This document shows positions 25,557 to 32,911 of a stretch of 33,347 nucleotides of DNA, piece by piece. The DNA is taken from contig JANXXJ010000340.1 in NCBI GenBank assembly GCA_025350665.1, forward strand, positions 1-33,347, given 5' to 3'. The position numbers were made by a program, and so were the translations under genes. The first letter of the stretch is position 1; each line of letters starts with the position of its first letter. Source of the stretch: Gemmatimonadota bacterium (GTDB lineage: Bacteria > Gemmatimonadota > Gemmatimonadetes > Gemmatimonadales > GWC2-71-9). The notes beneath the pieces are model-generated. The model saw only the letters and a list, made by a program, of their open reading frames with translations, was not told the origin of the DNA and made no database searches.

Positions 25557-26086
25557 CGGGCGACCTCCGTAAATCGTTTCGCGCCGAGGAGTCGCTGGGA
25601 CAGCAGCACCGCCACTCGTCGCCGGCTCTGCCAGGCCAACTGCATTGCACCGTCCACCGTGGGAGCGACGTCGTTGGCGGCGTCGGCGCGGAACACCGTG
25701 ACACCGCTCGCTTCCAGTACCGCCGGAGTGCTCGACCCCATCGGCACCTGCCAGGGATTGAACTCCCCCCACTCGCCCCGCATGGTCACCAGGGTAAAGA
25801 ACGGCAGGTGACAGACTCGCGGCAGCGACAGCATGTTGATGCAGTTGCCGACGCCGCTCGACTGGATCAGCAGCGCGGACCGAACCCCGCCGAGATAGGC
25901 GCCCGCGGCGAGCGCGATCCCTTCTTCCTCGGTGGTCAGCGTCACGGTGCGGATCGCGGGATCGGCCTGGCAGAGTTCGATCAGTCGCTGATGGCCGGCG
26001 TCCGGCACCAGCGACACCAGGCCGATCCGGTGGGCGCGAAAGAGCGCGTGGATTTCGTCCGCCCAGCTGGGGCCAAGTGCGGTCAC
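25553..26086 (-). CDS. Thiamine-diphosphate decarboxylase, alpha (PYR-domain) subunit, sulfopyruvate/phosphonopyruvate type
   Basis: 177 residues, the PYR half of the split enzyme whose beta half is encoded immediately after it. The catalytic Glu that activates ThDP lies in TTEEEGIALAAGAYLGG (53-55). Other family marks are IGLVSLVPDAGHQRLIEL, 'LLIQSSGVGNCINMLSLP' and 'TMRGEWGEFNPWQVPMG', which closely follow the ComD / phosphonopyruvate decarboxylase N-half. The start is GTG 26086, chosen because it overlaps the stop of the MaoC gene (GTGA); the longer open frame to 26314 is a shadow of that gene. Lies in the itaconate-like operon between hydratase and beta subunit. Confidence 0.87.
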   Translation of the reverse strand: MTALGPSWADEIHALFRAHRIGLVSLVPDAGHQRLIELCQADPAIRTVTLTTEEEGIALAAGAYLGGVRSALLIQSSGVGNCINMLSLPRVCHLPFFTLVTMRGEWGEFNPWQVPMGSSTPAVLEASGVTVFRADAANDVAPTVDGAMQLAWQSRRRVAVLLSQRLLGAKRFTEVAR

Positions 26087-26565
26087 TGTTTGATCTCCGG
26101 GGTCGGGCGGGCGGGGGCATGGCCCCGCTTGTAGACGAGGATGGTCCGGCGGAATGTCATCACCACGGTGCCGTCCTGCTTGTAGCCGATGGTCCGGATC
26201 TCCACGATGCCCATGGTTGGCCGCGAGCCTGAGGCGCGGGTGCTCAGCACGTCGGTCTGGGCGTAGATCGTGTCGCCCTCGAACACGGGCGCCGGCATCT
26301 TGACCTCGTCCCATCCAAGGTTGATGGCGTTCTGCGAGATGTCGGAGACCGTCAGGCCCACCACCAGCGCCAGGGTGAAGGTCGAGTTCACCAGCGGCTG
26401 GCCGAATTCGGTCTGGGCCGCGTAGTGCCGGTCGAAATGAATCGGGTTGGTGTTGTTGGTGAGCAACGTGAACCAGGTGTTGTCGGTATCGGTCACGGTC
26501 CGGCCCAGCGGATGCCGGATCACCATGCCGACCTCAAAATCTTCGTAGCAGCGGGCTTCGCTCAT
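26083..26565 (-). CDS. MaoC-family (R)-hydratase, candidate itaconyl-CoA hydratase
   Basis: 160 residues, one hot-dog domain. The hydratase block reads 'TLLTNNTNPIHFDRHYAAQT', with the catalytic His (H43) five residues after N38. In classical R-hydratases that position is Asp (D-x-N-P-x-H), so this protein has Asn there; I believe close relatives share it. Downstream are EFGQPLVNSTFTLALVVGL, 'SQNAINLGWDEVKMPAPVFE', GDTIYAQTDVL and 'RTIGYKQDGTVVMTFRRT'. The arrangement MaoC next to CitE and an acyl-CoA dehydrogenase recalls Mycobacterium tuberculosis Rv2498c-Rv2500c and the Pseudomonas itaconate cluster, where this protein hydrates itaconyl-CoA to citramalyl-CoA. Both ends overlap their neighbours by four bases (ATGA with CitE, GTGA with the decarboxylase). 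Confidence 0.85.
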   Translation of the reverse strand: MSEARCYEDFEVGMVIRHPLGRTVTDTDNTWFTLLTNNTNPIHFDRHYAAQTEFGQPLVNSTFTLALVVGLTVSDISQNAINLGWDEVKMPAPVFEGDTIYAQTDVLSTRASGSRPTMGIVEIRTIGYKQDGTVVMTFRRTILVYKRGHAPARPTPEIKQ

Positions 26566-27506
26566 CGGTTCCCGTCCTTGGTGCGCGCCTCAATGGCGTC
26601 GGCTCGGCGGAGTGTGGTCATGGCCATTCTGATGTTGGCCGCGTCGATCATCTTGCCGCCCACGGCCACCACGCCCCGTCCCTGGGCCGTGGCTTCCTCG
26701 TAGGCGGCGACCACCGACCGGGCCCAGGCCACCTGGTCGGCGGGCGGTGAGAAGGCGGTGTTGGTGGGCCCAAGCTGCGCCGGATGAATGCACTGCTTGC
26801 CGTCGAAGCCCATGGCCCGCGCCGTCCAGCAGGCCCGCTCGAAGCCGGCGGCGTCCTTGAAATCGGCGTACGGCCCGTCGATGGCCCGGAGGCCGTTGGC
26901 CCGGGCGGCGGCCACGATCCCGTGCATCACCGCGTGCCACCGGTGGCCGGGATACGCCGCGTCGTGTTCGTCGGCCTCACCGATGCTCGCGAGCGGCATC
27001 CGCATCGAGGCGGCGTAGTCGCCGGAGCCGAAGATCAGCGACTCGAGCCGGTCCGAACTCGCCGCGATTTCCCGGAGCCAGAGAAAGCCGCCGGCCGTTT
27101 CGATCTGGGCTTCGATACCGATTCGATGTCCGGTGCCGGCTTTGGTTTCGACCTGGGTGAGCAGGGTGTCGACGAACCGCACGTCATCGCCGCCGCGAGT
27201 CTTGGGCAGCATCAGGGAGTCGATCGCCCGGCCGGCCGGTTCGACGACATCGATGATGTCCCGATAGGCGTACATCGTGTCGAGGCCGTTGATCCGGACC
27301 ATCCGGGTTCGGCCGCCGAAGTCCAGCGTCGTCAGGGCCCGGACCACGTTGGACCGGCTGGCTTCCTTCTGCTCGGGCGCCACCGCGTCTTCGAGGTCGA
27401 TGCAGACGGCGTCGGCCTCGCTCCGGGACGCCTTCTCGATCATGTCGGGCCGGGAGGCCGGCACGTACAGCATGCTGCGGGAGAGCCGGTCGGGACGGGC
27501 GGTCAT
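26562..27506 (-). CDS. CitE-like beta-hydroxyacyl-CoA lyase, candidate citramalyl-CoA lyase
   Basis: 314 residues of the HpcH/HpaI-CitE TIM-barrel family. 'SMLYVPASRPDMIEKA' and 'ADAVCIDLEDAVAPEQK' open the barrel, VRINGLDT gives the CoA-contact Arg, IEAQIETAGG contains the Mg2+ ligand Glu (E136), and LIFGSGDYAASM contains the second ligand Asp (D163). MGFDGKQCIHPAQ and the C-terminal lid region 'GGKMIDAANIRMA' are typical. The substrate would be a 3-hydroxyacyl-CoA cleaved to acetyl-CoA plus a 2-oxo acid; for citramalyl-CoA this is pyruvate. No citrate lyase alpha or gamma subunit is nearby, so it is not a true CitE. ATG 27506 is chosen over the open frame to 27923, which shadows the dehydrogenase gene. 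It starts 8 bases after that gene. Confidence 0.88.
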   Translation of the reverse strand: MTARPDRLSRSMLYVPASRPDMIEKASRSEADAVCIDLEDAVAPEQKEASRSNVVRALTTLDFGGRTRMVRINGLDTMYAYRDIIDVVEPAGRAIDSLMLPKTRGGDDVRFVDTLLTQVETKAGTGHRIGIEAQIETAGGFLWLREIAASSDRLESLIFGSGDYAASMRMPLASIGEADEHDAAYPGHRWHAVMHGIVAAARANGLRAIDGPYADFKDAAGFERACWTARAMGFDGKQCIHPAQLGPTNTAFSPPADQVAWARSVVAAYEEATAQGRGVVAVGGKMIDAANIRMAMTTLRRADAIEARTKDGNR

Positions 27507-27514
27507 GATGGGCC

Positions 27515-28684
27515 TCAGAACGAACGGGGCATGCCGAGGACGTGTTCGCCGACGAAGGACAGGATCAAGTTGGTCGAGATCGGCGCCACCTGATAGAGCC
27601 GGGTCTCGCGGAATTTCCGCTTGACGTCGTACTCGTTGGCGAAGCCGAATCCGCCGAAGGTCTGGAGGCAGACGTTGGCCGCCTGCCACGAAGCGTCCGC
27701 CGCCAGCATCTTGGCCAGGTTCGCCTCGGCGCCGCAGGGTTCCCCGGCGTCGAACAGGCGGGCGCCTTCGTAGCGCATCAGGTCGGCGGCGCGCACGTTC
27801 GCGTAGGCCTGGGCGATCGGGAACTGGACGCCCTGGTTCCGGCCGATCGGCCGGTCGAACACGATCCGTTCGGTGGCGTAGGTCCGGGCCTTGTCGATGA
27901 ACCAGTACCCATCGCCCACGCACTCGGCGGCGATCAGGATTCGCTCGGCGTTCATCCCGTCGAGGATGTACTTGAAGCCCAGGCCTTCCTCGCCGATCAG
28001 GCTGTCGGCCGGGATCTCGTAGTTCTCGAAGAAGAGTTCGTTGGTTTCGTGGTGGACCAGGTTCTCGATCGGGCGGACCGTCAGGCCCGTGCCGCCGCCT
28101 TGGCGGAGATCGACCAGAAATACCGACAGACCATCGGTCCGTTTCTTCACCTTCTCGAGCGGGGTGGTGCGGGCCAGCAGGATCATCAGATCGGAATGCT
28201 GGACCCGGGAGATCCAGACCTTCTGGCCGTTCACCACGTAGCGATCGCCCCGTCGCTCGGCGAAGGTCTTGATCTTCGTGGTGTCGGTCCCGGCGGTCGG
28301 CTCGGTCACGGCGAACGACTGGAGCCGGAGCTGACCGGCGGCGATGGCAGGGAGATAGCGCTTCTTCTGCTCGGGCGACCCATGCCGGAGCACGGTGCCC
28401 ATCACGTACATCTGGGCGTGGCAGGCGCCGGAGTTGGCGCCGGACCGGTTGATCTCCTCGAGGATGACGGAGGCTTCCGTGACGGAGAGCCCGCCGCCGC
28501 CGAATTCTTCGGGGATCAGCGCCGCGAGCCAGCCGGCCCTGGTCAGCGCCGCGACGAACTCCTCCGGGTATTCGGAGGCGCGGTCGACCCGCTGCCAGTA
28601 GGCGCTGTCGAACGGGGCACAGACATCGCGCACACCCTGGCGGATGTCGGCGTAGTCGCGGGCTCGGGGATTGATATCGCTCAT
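27515..28684 (-). CDS. Acyl-CoA dehydrogenase (catalytic Glu in the isovaleryl-CoA dehydrogenase position)
   Basis: 389 residues, FAD-dependent alpha,beta-desaturase of acyl-CoA. ACAD signature 1 is 'LQSFAVTEPTAGTDTTKIKT' with 'DRYVVNGQKVWISR', and signature 2 is 'QTFGGFGFANEYDVKRKFRE'. The usual C-terminal YEGT, whose Glu is the base in short/medium-chain enzymes, is replaced by 'RLYQVAPISTNLI'. A Glu in ILDGMNAERILIA (E247) instead matches the base of isovaleryl-CoA dehydrogenase, so a branched substrate is likely and activity should be intact. In the itaconate context methylsuccinyl-CoA to itaconyl- or mesaconyl-CoA would be fitting, but this is inference. ATG 28684 overlaps the MmgE/PrpD stop (ATGA); the frame beyond is shadow. 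Confidence 0.9.
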   Translation of the reverse strand: MSDINPRARDYADIRQGVRDVCAPFDSAYWQRVDRASEYPEEFVAALTRAGWLAALIPEEFGGGGLSVTEASVILEEINRSGANSGACHAQMYVMGTVLRHGSPEQKKRYLPAIAAGQLRLQSFAVTEPTAGTDTTKIKTFAERRGDRYVVNGQKVWISRVQHSDLMILLARTTPLEKVKKRTDGLSVFLVDLRQGGGTGLTVRPIENLVHHETNELFFENYEIPADSLIGEEGLGFKYILDGMNAERILIAAECVGDGYWFIDKARTYATERIVFDRPIGRNQGVQFPIAQAYANVRAADLMRYEGARLFDAGEPCGAEANLAKMLAADASWQAANVCLQTFGGFGFANEYDVKRKFRETRLYQVAPISTNLILSFVGEHVLGMPRSF

Positions 28685-30072
28685 GGGATCAGATCCGGGA
28701 ATACGGTGGCCATGTCGGGGCACTGTTCGAGCCCGTTGACGGCCTGGATGGCCCGCTCCGCCGCGCCGAGCCCATGCCGGGGCGACACGAGATCGCGGAG
28801 CTTGGTCTCGAGCACCGCGGTGGAGACGGGGTTTTCGGGATTGCCGCGGGGGAACGCGGCCGCGAGGTTCACCACGGTGCCGTTCGTGGCGGTGAACGTC
28901 ATCCGGGTACCCCATTCGGCCGGATAGCGCGCGGTGACCTCCGGGTCGACGGTCACCCGGATCCGCTTGAGGAGCGACCGGATCGCCGGGTCGGTCACAC
29001 CCCGGTCGTCGAATCGGTCGGGGCCGAACTGGTCGAGTCCGACTCGTCCTTCAAGCAACCCGACCGCGATGCAGTACGCCAGGCTGAACTTGGCCTGGTA
29101 CGGCGTCCGAGGGTTCATCTCTTTCACGATTTCGTAGCCCGAGGCGTAGGTGCGAACCTCGATCGAACGCAGGTCCGCGGCGCCCTTCCAGGCTGGGCCG
29201 GCGCGGTAGTCGAGCGCCAGGTCGATCGCGGTGTGGGTATGGCCGCAGCAGGAATGAAGCTTGTAGCAGTTCTCGCTGATCTTCCACACCGTGCCCAGTC
29301 CATCGGTGACCCGGGTGGCGTCGAAACCGGTGGAGGTGGCGCGGAAGAAGCCACGGTCGCCCTCGAGAATCCGGCCGGCGCCGGTAAAGCCTTCGCGGGC
29401 CAGGTCGGCGGCCAGGACGCCGTTCATGGCTGCCTTGCCCGGATGAAGATGCTTGCTCATGGTGCCGTCGGCGTTGAACTCCCAGAGGCCGGCGGCCTGG
29501 GTGCCGGCGCTGCCTAACGCGTCGGCCATGGCGTCCTGGTCGAGGTCCAGGAGCGAGCCGGCCGCCACGGCGGCGCCGAACGTGGCCGCGGTGCCGGTCG
29601 GGTGCCAGAACCGGTAGTGGCTCGGGTTCACGGCCTCGCCGATCCGGAAGGCGGCATCATACCCGAGGGCCACGGCCAGGAGAAAGGCCTGCCCGCTCCG
29701 GTGCTCCCGTTCGGCCACCGCCAGCGCGGCTGGAATAATGGGTGCTGCGGCGTGGAGAGTGGAGCCTTTGTGGACGTCGTCAAGTTCGAGGATGTGGGAG
29801 GCCACGCCGTTGGCGAGGGCGGCGCCGGCGGCGGAGGCCCGGCCGGCACTGAACACGGTGGCGTCGTTCGACTGGCCGAGGGTGGCCACGACGCGTTGGG
29901 TCATCCGGGCCGGCGGCTCGAGGGCGCCGGCCAGGGCGGATCCGAGCCAGTCGAGCACGGCCCGGCGGGTATCGGCCACCGCGGCGGGGGGCAGATCCGC
30001 GAATCGGGCGCGGGCGGCGAACGCGGCCAGGACCCGGCTCACCGGTTGATCAGCAATCGTCACGTGGGGCAC
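28681..30072 (-). CDS. MmgE/PrpD-family protein
   Basis: 463 residues, full length. The family includes 2-methylcitrate dehydratase PrpD and cis-aconitate decarboxylase, the enzyme that makes itaconate. Family blocks are 'AVLDWLGSALAGALEPPA', 'NGVASHILELDDVHKGSTLH', AAPIIPAALA, 'FWHPTGTAATFGAAVAAG', 'MSKHLHPGKAAMNGVLAADL', 'ISENCYKLHSCCGHTHTAID' and 'PYQAKFSLAYCIAVGLLEGR'. Conserved Asp-Asp, His, Lys and the CCGH region are present, so it is likely active. First gene of the operon, which gives a precedent in P. aeruginosa, where an MmgE/PrpD gene also sits in the itaconate cluster with unproven role. Start is GTG 30072 (a second GTG lies at 30063); an in-frame TGA at 30085-30087 excludes anything longer. 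A TTA-GGC pair at 29512-29519 is in CGTTAGGC. Confidence 0.88.
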   Translation of the reverse strand: MPHVTIADQPVSRVLAAFAARARFADLPPAAVADTRRAVLDWLGSALAGALEPPARMTQRVVATLGQSNDATVFSAGRASAAGAALANGVASHILELDDVHKGSTLHAAAPIIPAALAVAEREHRSGQAFLLAVALGYDAAFRIGEAVNPSHYRFWHPTGTAATFGAAVAAGSLLDLDQDAMADALGSAGTQAAGLWEFNADGTMSKHLHPGKAAMNGVLAADLAREGFTGAGRILEGDRGFFRATSTGFDATRVTDGLGTVWKISENCYKLHSCCGHTHTAIDLALDYRAGPAWKGAADLRSIEVRTYASGYEIVKEMNPRTPYQAKFSLAYCIAVGLLEGRVGLDQFGPDRFDDRGVTDPAIRSLLKRIRVTVDPEVTARYPAEWGTRMTFTATNGTVVNLAAAFPRGNPENPVSTAVLETKLRDLVSPRHGLGAAERAIQAVNGLEQCPDMATVFPDLIP

Positions 30073-30104
30073 CGGTTGAAACGCTCATTGGCGAGGCGTC
30101 CTGT

Positions 30105-30110
30105 AGTATA
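30105..30110 (-). promoter_or_regulatory. Candidate -10 box of the catabolic operon
   Basis: TATACT on the minus strand, 32 bases before the GTG of MmgE/PrpD, in one of the few AT-rich spots of a GC-rich gap. It would give a 5' leader of about 25 bases. There is no convincing -35 hexamer at 16-18 bases and no Shine-Dalgarno before the GTG, so regulation by an activator is possible. Confidence 0.4.
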
Positions 30111-30270
30111 CCATCCGGATACCGTCGGAGAATGCCGGTCAGTAAGGCCCGCCTCGATCGCGGCCTCTCGGAGCCGGGGCCCTCGGCGCCGTCGGCGAAC
30201 TGGCTGTCGGCTGGCTCGCCCGGCTCAATGGGCCGGGAGGACTGCGCTGGTGGCTCCGGCGGGCTCGGGC

Positions 30271-30276
30271 TATGAT
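30271..30276 (+). promoter_or_regulatory. Candidate -10 box of the amidohydrolase gene
   Basis: TATGAT, 83 bases before ATG 30360, again an isolated AT-rich hexamer within GC-rich DNA. The -35 region is not recognisable. Together with the TATACT on the other strand it would make 30111-30270 a divergent promoter region. Confidence 0.35.
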
Positions 30277-30359
30277 CTCTGGGCCTGTCGCCACCCAGGA
30301 ACCAAGCCACGGCGACGCTGGCCGAGCCGGTCGTGAAGTTCACCATCGAGGGACGAGCA

Positions 30360-32003
30360 ATGCACCGACGTCTGCAACTGCTTGGCGTGGCGCTGGTCGG
30401 TCTGGCGGGGCCGGTGGCGGCCCAGATGCGCGCCATGGATCAGGCACCGGATCGCCGCGCCGGCGAGGGCGAGGGGCCTTTCAAGCGCCTCATCATCCGC
30501 GGCGCCATCGTAATCGACGGAACCGGAGCCCCGCCGTTCGGCCCGACCGACATTGTGGTCGAAGGGAACCGAATCGTCCAGGTTGAGACGGTCGGGTACC
30601 CCGGCGTTCCGATCAATCCCGCCGGCCGGCCCACCGGCGCTACCAGGGAAATCGACGCCACCGGCATGTACGTCATGCCCGGCTTCGTTGATACCCACGG
30701 CCACCAGGGTGGGGTCGATCAAGGCACGCCACTGGAGTACGTCTACAAGTTGTGGATGGCCCACGGGGTGACGACGGTCCGGGACCCCGGTTGCCTCAAT
30801 GGCGTCGACTGGTGTCTCGAAGCCCGGGCCCGGAGCGCCGCGAACAAGGTCGTGGCGCCGCGGATCTTTCCCTACATCGTGGCGGTCCAGACCGTCGGGG
30901 CGGCGGGGCTCCAGGTCCTCGGTCGGTATCCCGGCCGGCTCGACACGCCGGATGACTTCCGGCGGTTTGTGGCCTGGGCGAAAGAAAAGGACGTGGACGG
31001 GTTCAAGATCGAAGCCCTCGATCCCGAACTGATGACCACCCTGCTTACCGAAGCCAAACGGAACGGGCTCGGTGTGGCGGCGCACCTGAGCCAGCTGATG
31101 GTGGCGCGGTTCAACGGTCTTCAAGCGGCGACCGCCGGGCTCACCACGCTCGAGCACTGGTACGGGCTGCCAGAGTCGCTGTTCGACGATCGCACGGTCC
31201 AGGCCTATCCCGACAACTACAACTATCAGGACGAGTCCCACCGGTTTGGCCAGGCGGGCCGGCTCTGGCGGCAGGCCGCGCCGCCGGGGTCGGCCAAGTG
31301 GAACGACGTGATGAACAAGTTCCTGGCGCTGGACTTCGTCTTCTCCCCGACCCTCACGATCTACGAGGGCACCCGTGACTTCACGCGGGCCCGGACCGCC
31401 GAATGGCACGAGAAGTACACGCTGCCGTCGCTCTGGCGGTATTTCCAGCCGAACCGGGCGGCCCATGGCTCGTTCTGGTTCGACTGGACTACCCAGGACG
31501 AGATCGAGTGGAAGAACAACTACCGGCTCTGGATGCAGTTCCTGAACGAGTACAAGAACCGGGGGGGCAAGGTCTGCACCGGGTCTGACTCCGGCTTCAT
31601 CTATAAGCTCTATGGGTTTGAGTACATCCGGGAGCTCGAGTTGTTGCAGGAGGCCGGCTTCAGCCCGCTCGAGGTGGTCCGGGCCGCCACGCTCTGCGGC
31701 GCCGAGGCCATCATGAAACCGAAGGGCAAGGCGCCCGAGTTCGGTGCCATCAAGGTCGGGATGCTGGCCGATCTGGTCATCGTGCCGGAGAACCCGCTTC
31801 ACAACCTCAAGGTGCTCTACGGTACCGGCCACTTCAAAGTGGACGATCGAACCAATCAGCCGGTCCGGGTGGGCGGGATCAAGTACACCATCAAGGACGG
31901 GATCGTGTACGACGCCAAACGGTTGCTGGCGGATGTGGCCGCGATGGTCGCGGCCGCCAAGAAGCGTGACACCACCACGGTGCGAACGGCATCGCCCTGG
32001 TAA
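30360..32003 (+). CDS. Exported amidohydrolase-superfamily protein (imidazolonepropionase-like)
   Basis: 547 residues from ATG 30360, which has GAGGG seven bases upstream and begins a signal peptide (MHRRLQLLGVALVGLAGPVA-AQ); the GTG at 30333 is a less likely start. A small beta-sandwich of N- and C-terminal parts frames a metal TIM barrel: IIRGAIVIDGTGAPPF, 'YVMPGFVDTHGHQGG' (metal His H113/H115), VAAHLSQL and LTTLEHWYG (His ligands), CTGSDSGF (catalytic Asp), then 'SPLEVVRAATLCGAEAIM' and 'GAIKVGMLADLVIVPENPLH'. The barrel has an insert (about 270-390) rich in Tyr, Trp and Phe. Members hydrolyse cyclic amides, peptides or related bonds; exported ones are often prolidase-like, but the substrate is not determinable. 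Followed after 20 bases by the MBL-fold gene. Confidence 0.9.
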   Translation: MHRRLQLLGVALVGLAGPVAAQMRAMDQAPDRRAGEGEGPFKRLIIRGAIVIDGTGAPPFGPTDIVVEGNRIVQVETVGYPGVPINPAGRPTGATREIDATGMYVMPGFVDTHGHQGGVDQGTPLEYVYKLWMAHGVTTVRDPGCLNGVDWCLEARARSAANKVVAPRIFPYIVAVQTVGAAGLQVLGRYPGRLDTPDDFRRFVAWAKEKDVDGFKIEALDPELMTTLLTEAKRNGLGVAAHLSQLMVARFNGLQAATAGLTTLEHWYGLPESLFDDRTVQAYPDNYNYQDESHRFGQAGRLWRQAAPPGSAKWNDVMNKFLALDFVFSPTLTIYEGTRDFTRARTAEWHEKYTLPSLWRYFQPNRAAHGSFWFDWTTQDEIEWKNNYRLWMQFLNEYKNRGGKVCTGSDSGFIYKLYGFEYIRELELLQEAGFSPLEVVRAATLCGAEAIMKPKGKAPEFGAIKVGMLADLVIVPENPLHNLKVLYGTGHFKVDDRTNQPVRVGGIKYTIKDGIVYDAKRLLADVAAMVAAAKKRDTTTVRTASPW

Positions 32004-32023
32004 CTCTCACAAGGAACCACGCC

Positions 32024-32911
32024 ATGCGCCTGTCCTTATGCGTTGCCGCCGCCCTGCTGGCGGCCCCGACCTCTCTCCTCGCGCAGGCGGGGCTCGACAC
32101 GGTTCGGATCCAGACCCAGCAGGTCGGACCCGGCGTCTACGTGCTGGTCGGCTCCGGCGGGAACATCGGCCTGGCGGTCGGGGACGACGCCGTGTTCATC
32201 GTCGACGACCAGTTCGCTCCGCTCACGGGGAAGATCCTCGCGGCGATCGCCGCCATCACGCCCAAGCCGGTCCGGTTCGTGGTCAACACCCACTGGCATT
32301 TCGACCACACCGGCGGCAACGAGAACATGAGCGGCACCGGGGCGGTGATCATCGCCCACGACAACGTCCGGAAGCGGATGTCGACCGACCAGTTCATCGA
32401 GGCGATGAACCGGCACGAACCCGCCGCGCCCAAAGGCGCGCTCCCGGTCATCACGTTCAACGATGCGGTCCGGTTCCACATCAATGACGAAGAGATCGTG
32501 GTCACCCACGTCGCGGCCGCCCACACCGACGGGGACGCCCTGGTCTACTTCACGAAGGCCAACGTCCTTCACATGGGCGACGTCTTCAACATGGCGGGGC
32601 TGCCGTTCGTGGATCGCTCCAGCGGCGGTTCGATTCACGGCGTCATCGCGGCGGCCGAGAAGGTTCTTGGCTTCGTCGACGGCAATACCAAAATCGTTCC
32701 GGGCCATGGCCGGGTCGCCGGGCGGGCGGAACTCGAGGCGTGGCACCGGATGCTGGTGACGCTCCGCGACCGGATGAAGAAGGAGATCGCCGCGGGCAAA
32801 TCGGTCGACCAGGTGCTCGCCGCCAAGATCACCGAACCCTATGCGAAGGATTGGGTCGGGGGCCACGAGCGATTCGTCCGCATCCTGTATCAGGAACTCT
32901 CGGCGCGCTAA
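32024..32911 (+). CDS. Exported MBL-fold metallo-hydrolase
   Basis: 295 residues with signal peptide (MRLSLCVAAALLAAPTSLLA-Q) and a good AAGGAA seven bases before the ATG. Zinc ligands of the metallo-beta-lactamase fold are all there: NTHWHFDHTGG (H90, H92, D94, H95), AAHTDGD (H167), HMGDVF (D186) and PGHGR (H228). This is a di-zinc site with the Asp186 bridge, unlike B2 enzymes. The order of motifs is close to the 'cyclase/SoxH-like' exported hydrolases that lie next to amidohydrolases in many genomes rather than to known carbapenemases. Likely co-transcribed with the preceding gene. Its stop overlaps the stop of the convergent membrane-protein gene by two bases. Confidence 0.9.
   Translation: MRLSLCVAAALLAAPTSLLAQAGLDTVRIQTQQVGPGVYVLVGSGGNIGLAVGDDAVFIVDDQFAPLTGKILAAIAAITPKPVRFVVNTHWHFDHTGGNENMSGTGAVIIAHDNVRKRMSTDQFIEAMNRHEPAAPKGALPVITFNDAVRFHINDEEIVVTHVAAAHTDGDALVYFTKANVLHMGDVFNMAGLPFVDRSSGGSIHGVIAAAEKVLGFVDGNTKIVPGHGRVAGRAELEAWHRMLVTLRDRMKKEIAAGKSVDQVLAAKITEPYAKDWVGGHERFVRILYQELSAR

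Noticed and set aside
26562-27506. True citrate lyase beta subunit
   Set aside because: No citrate lyase alpha, acyl-carrier gamma or accessory genes; the context is that of stand-alone CitE-like lyases.
30111-30270. Plus-strand reading giving a Leu/Ala/Trp-rich peptide before the amidohydrolase
   Set aside because: No start codon or ribosome site and no recognisable family; more likely promoter DNA between divergent genes.
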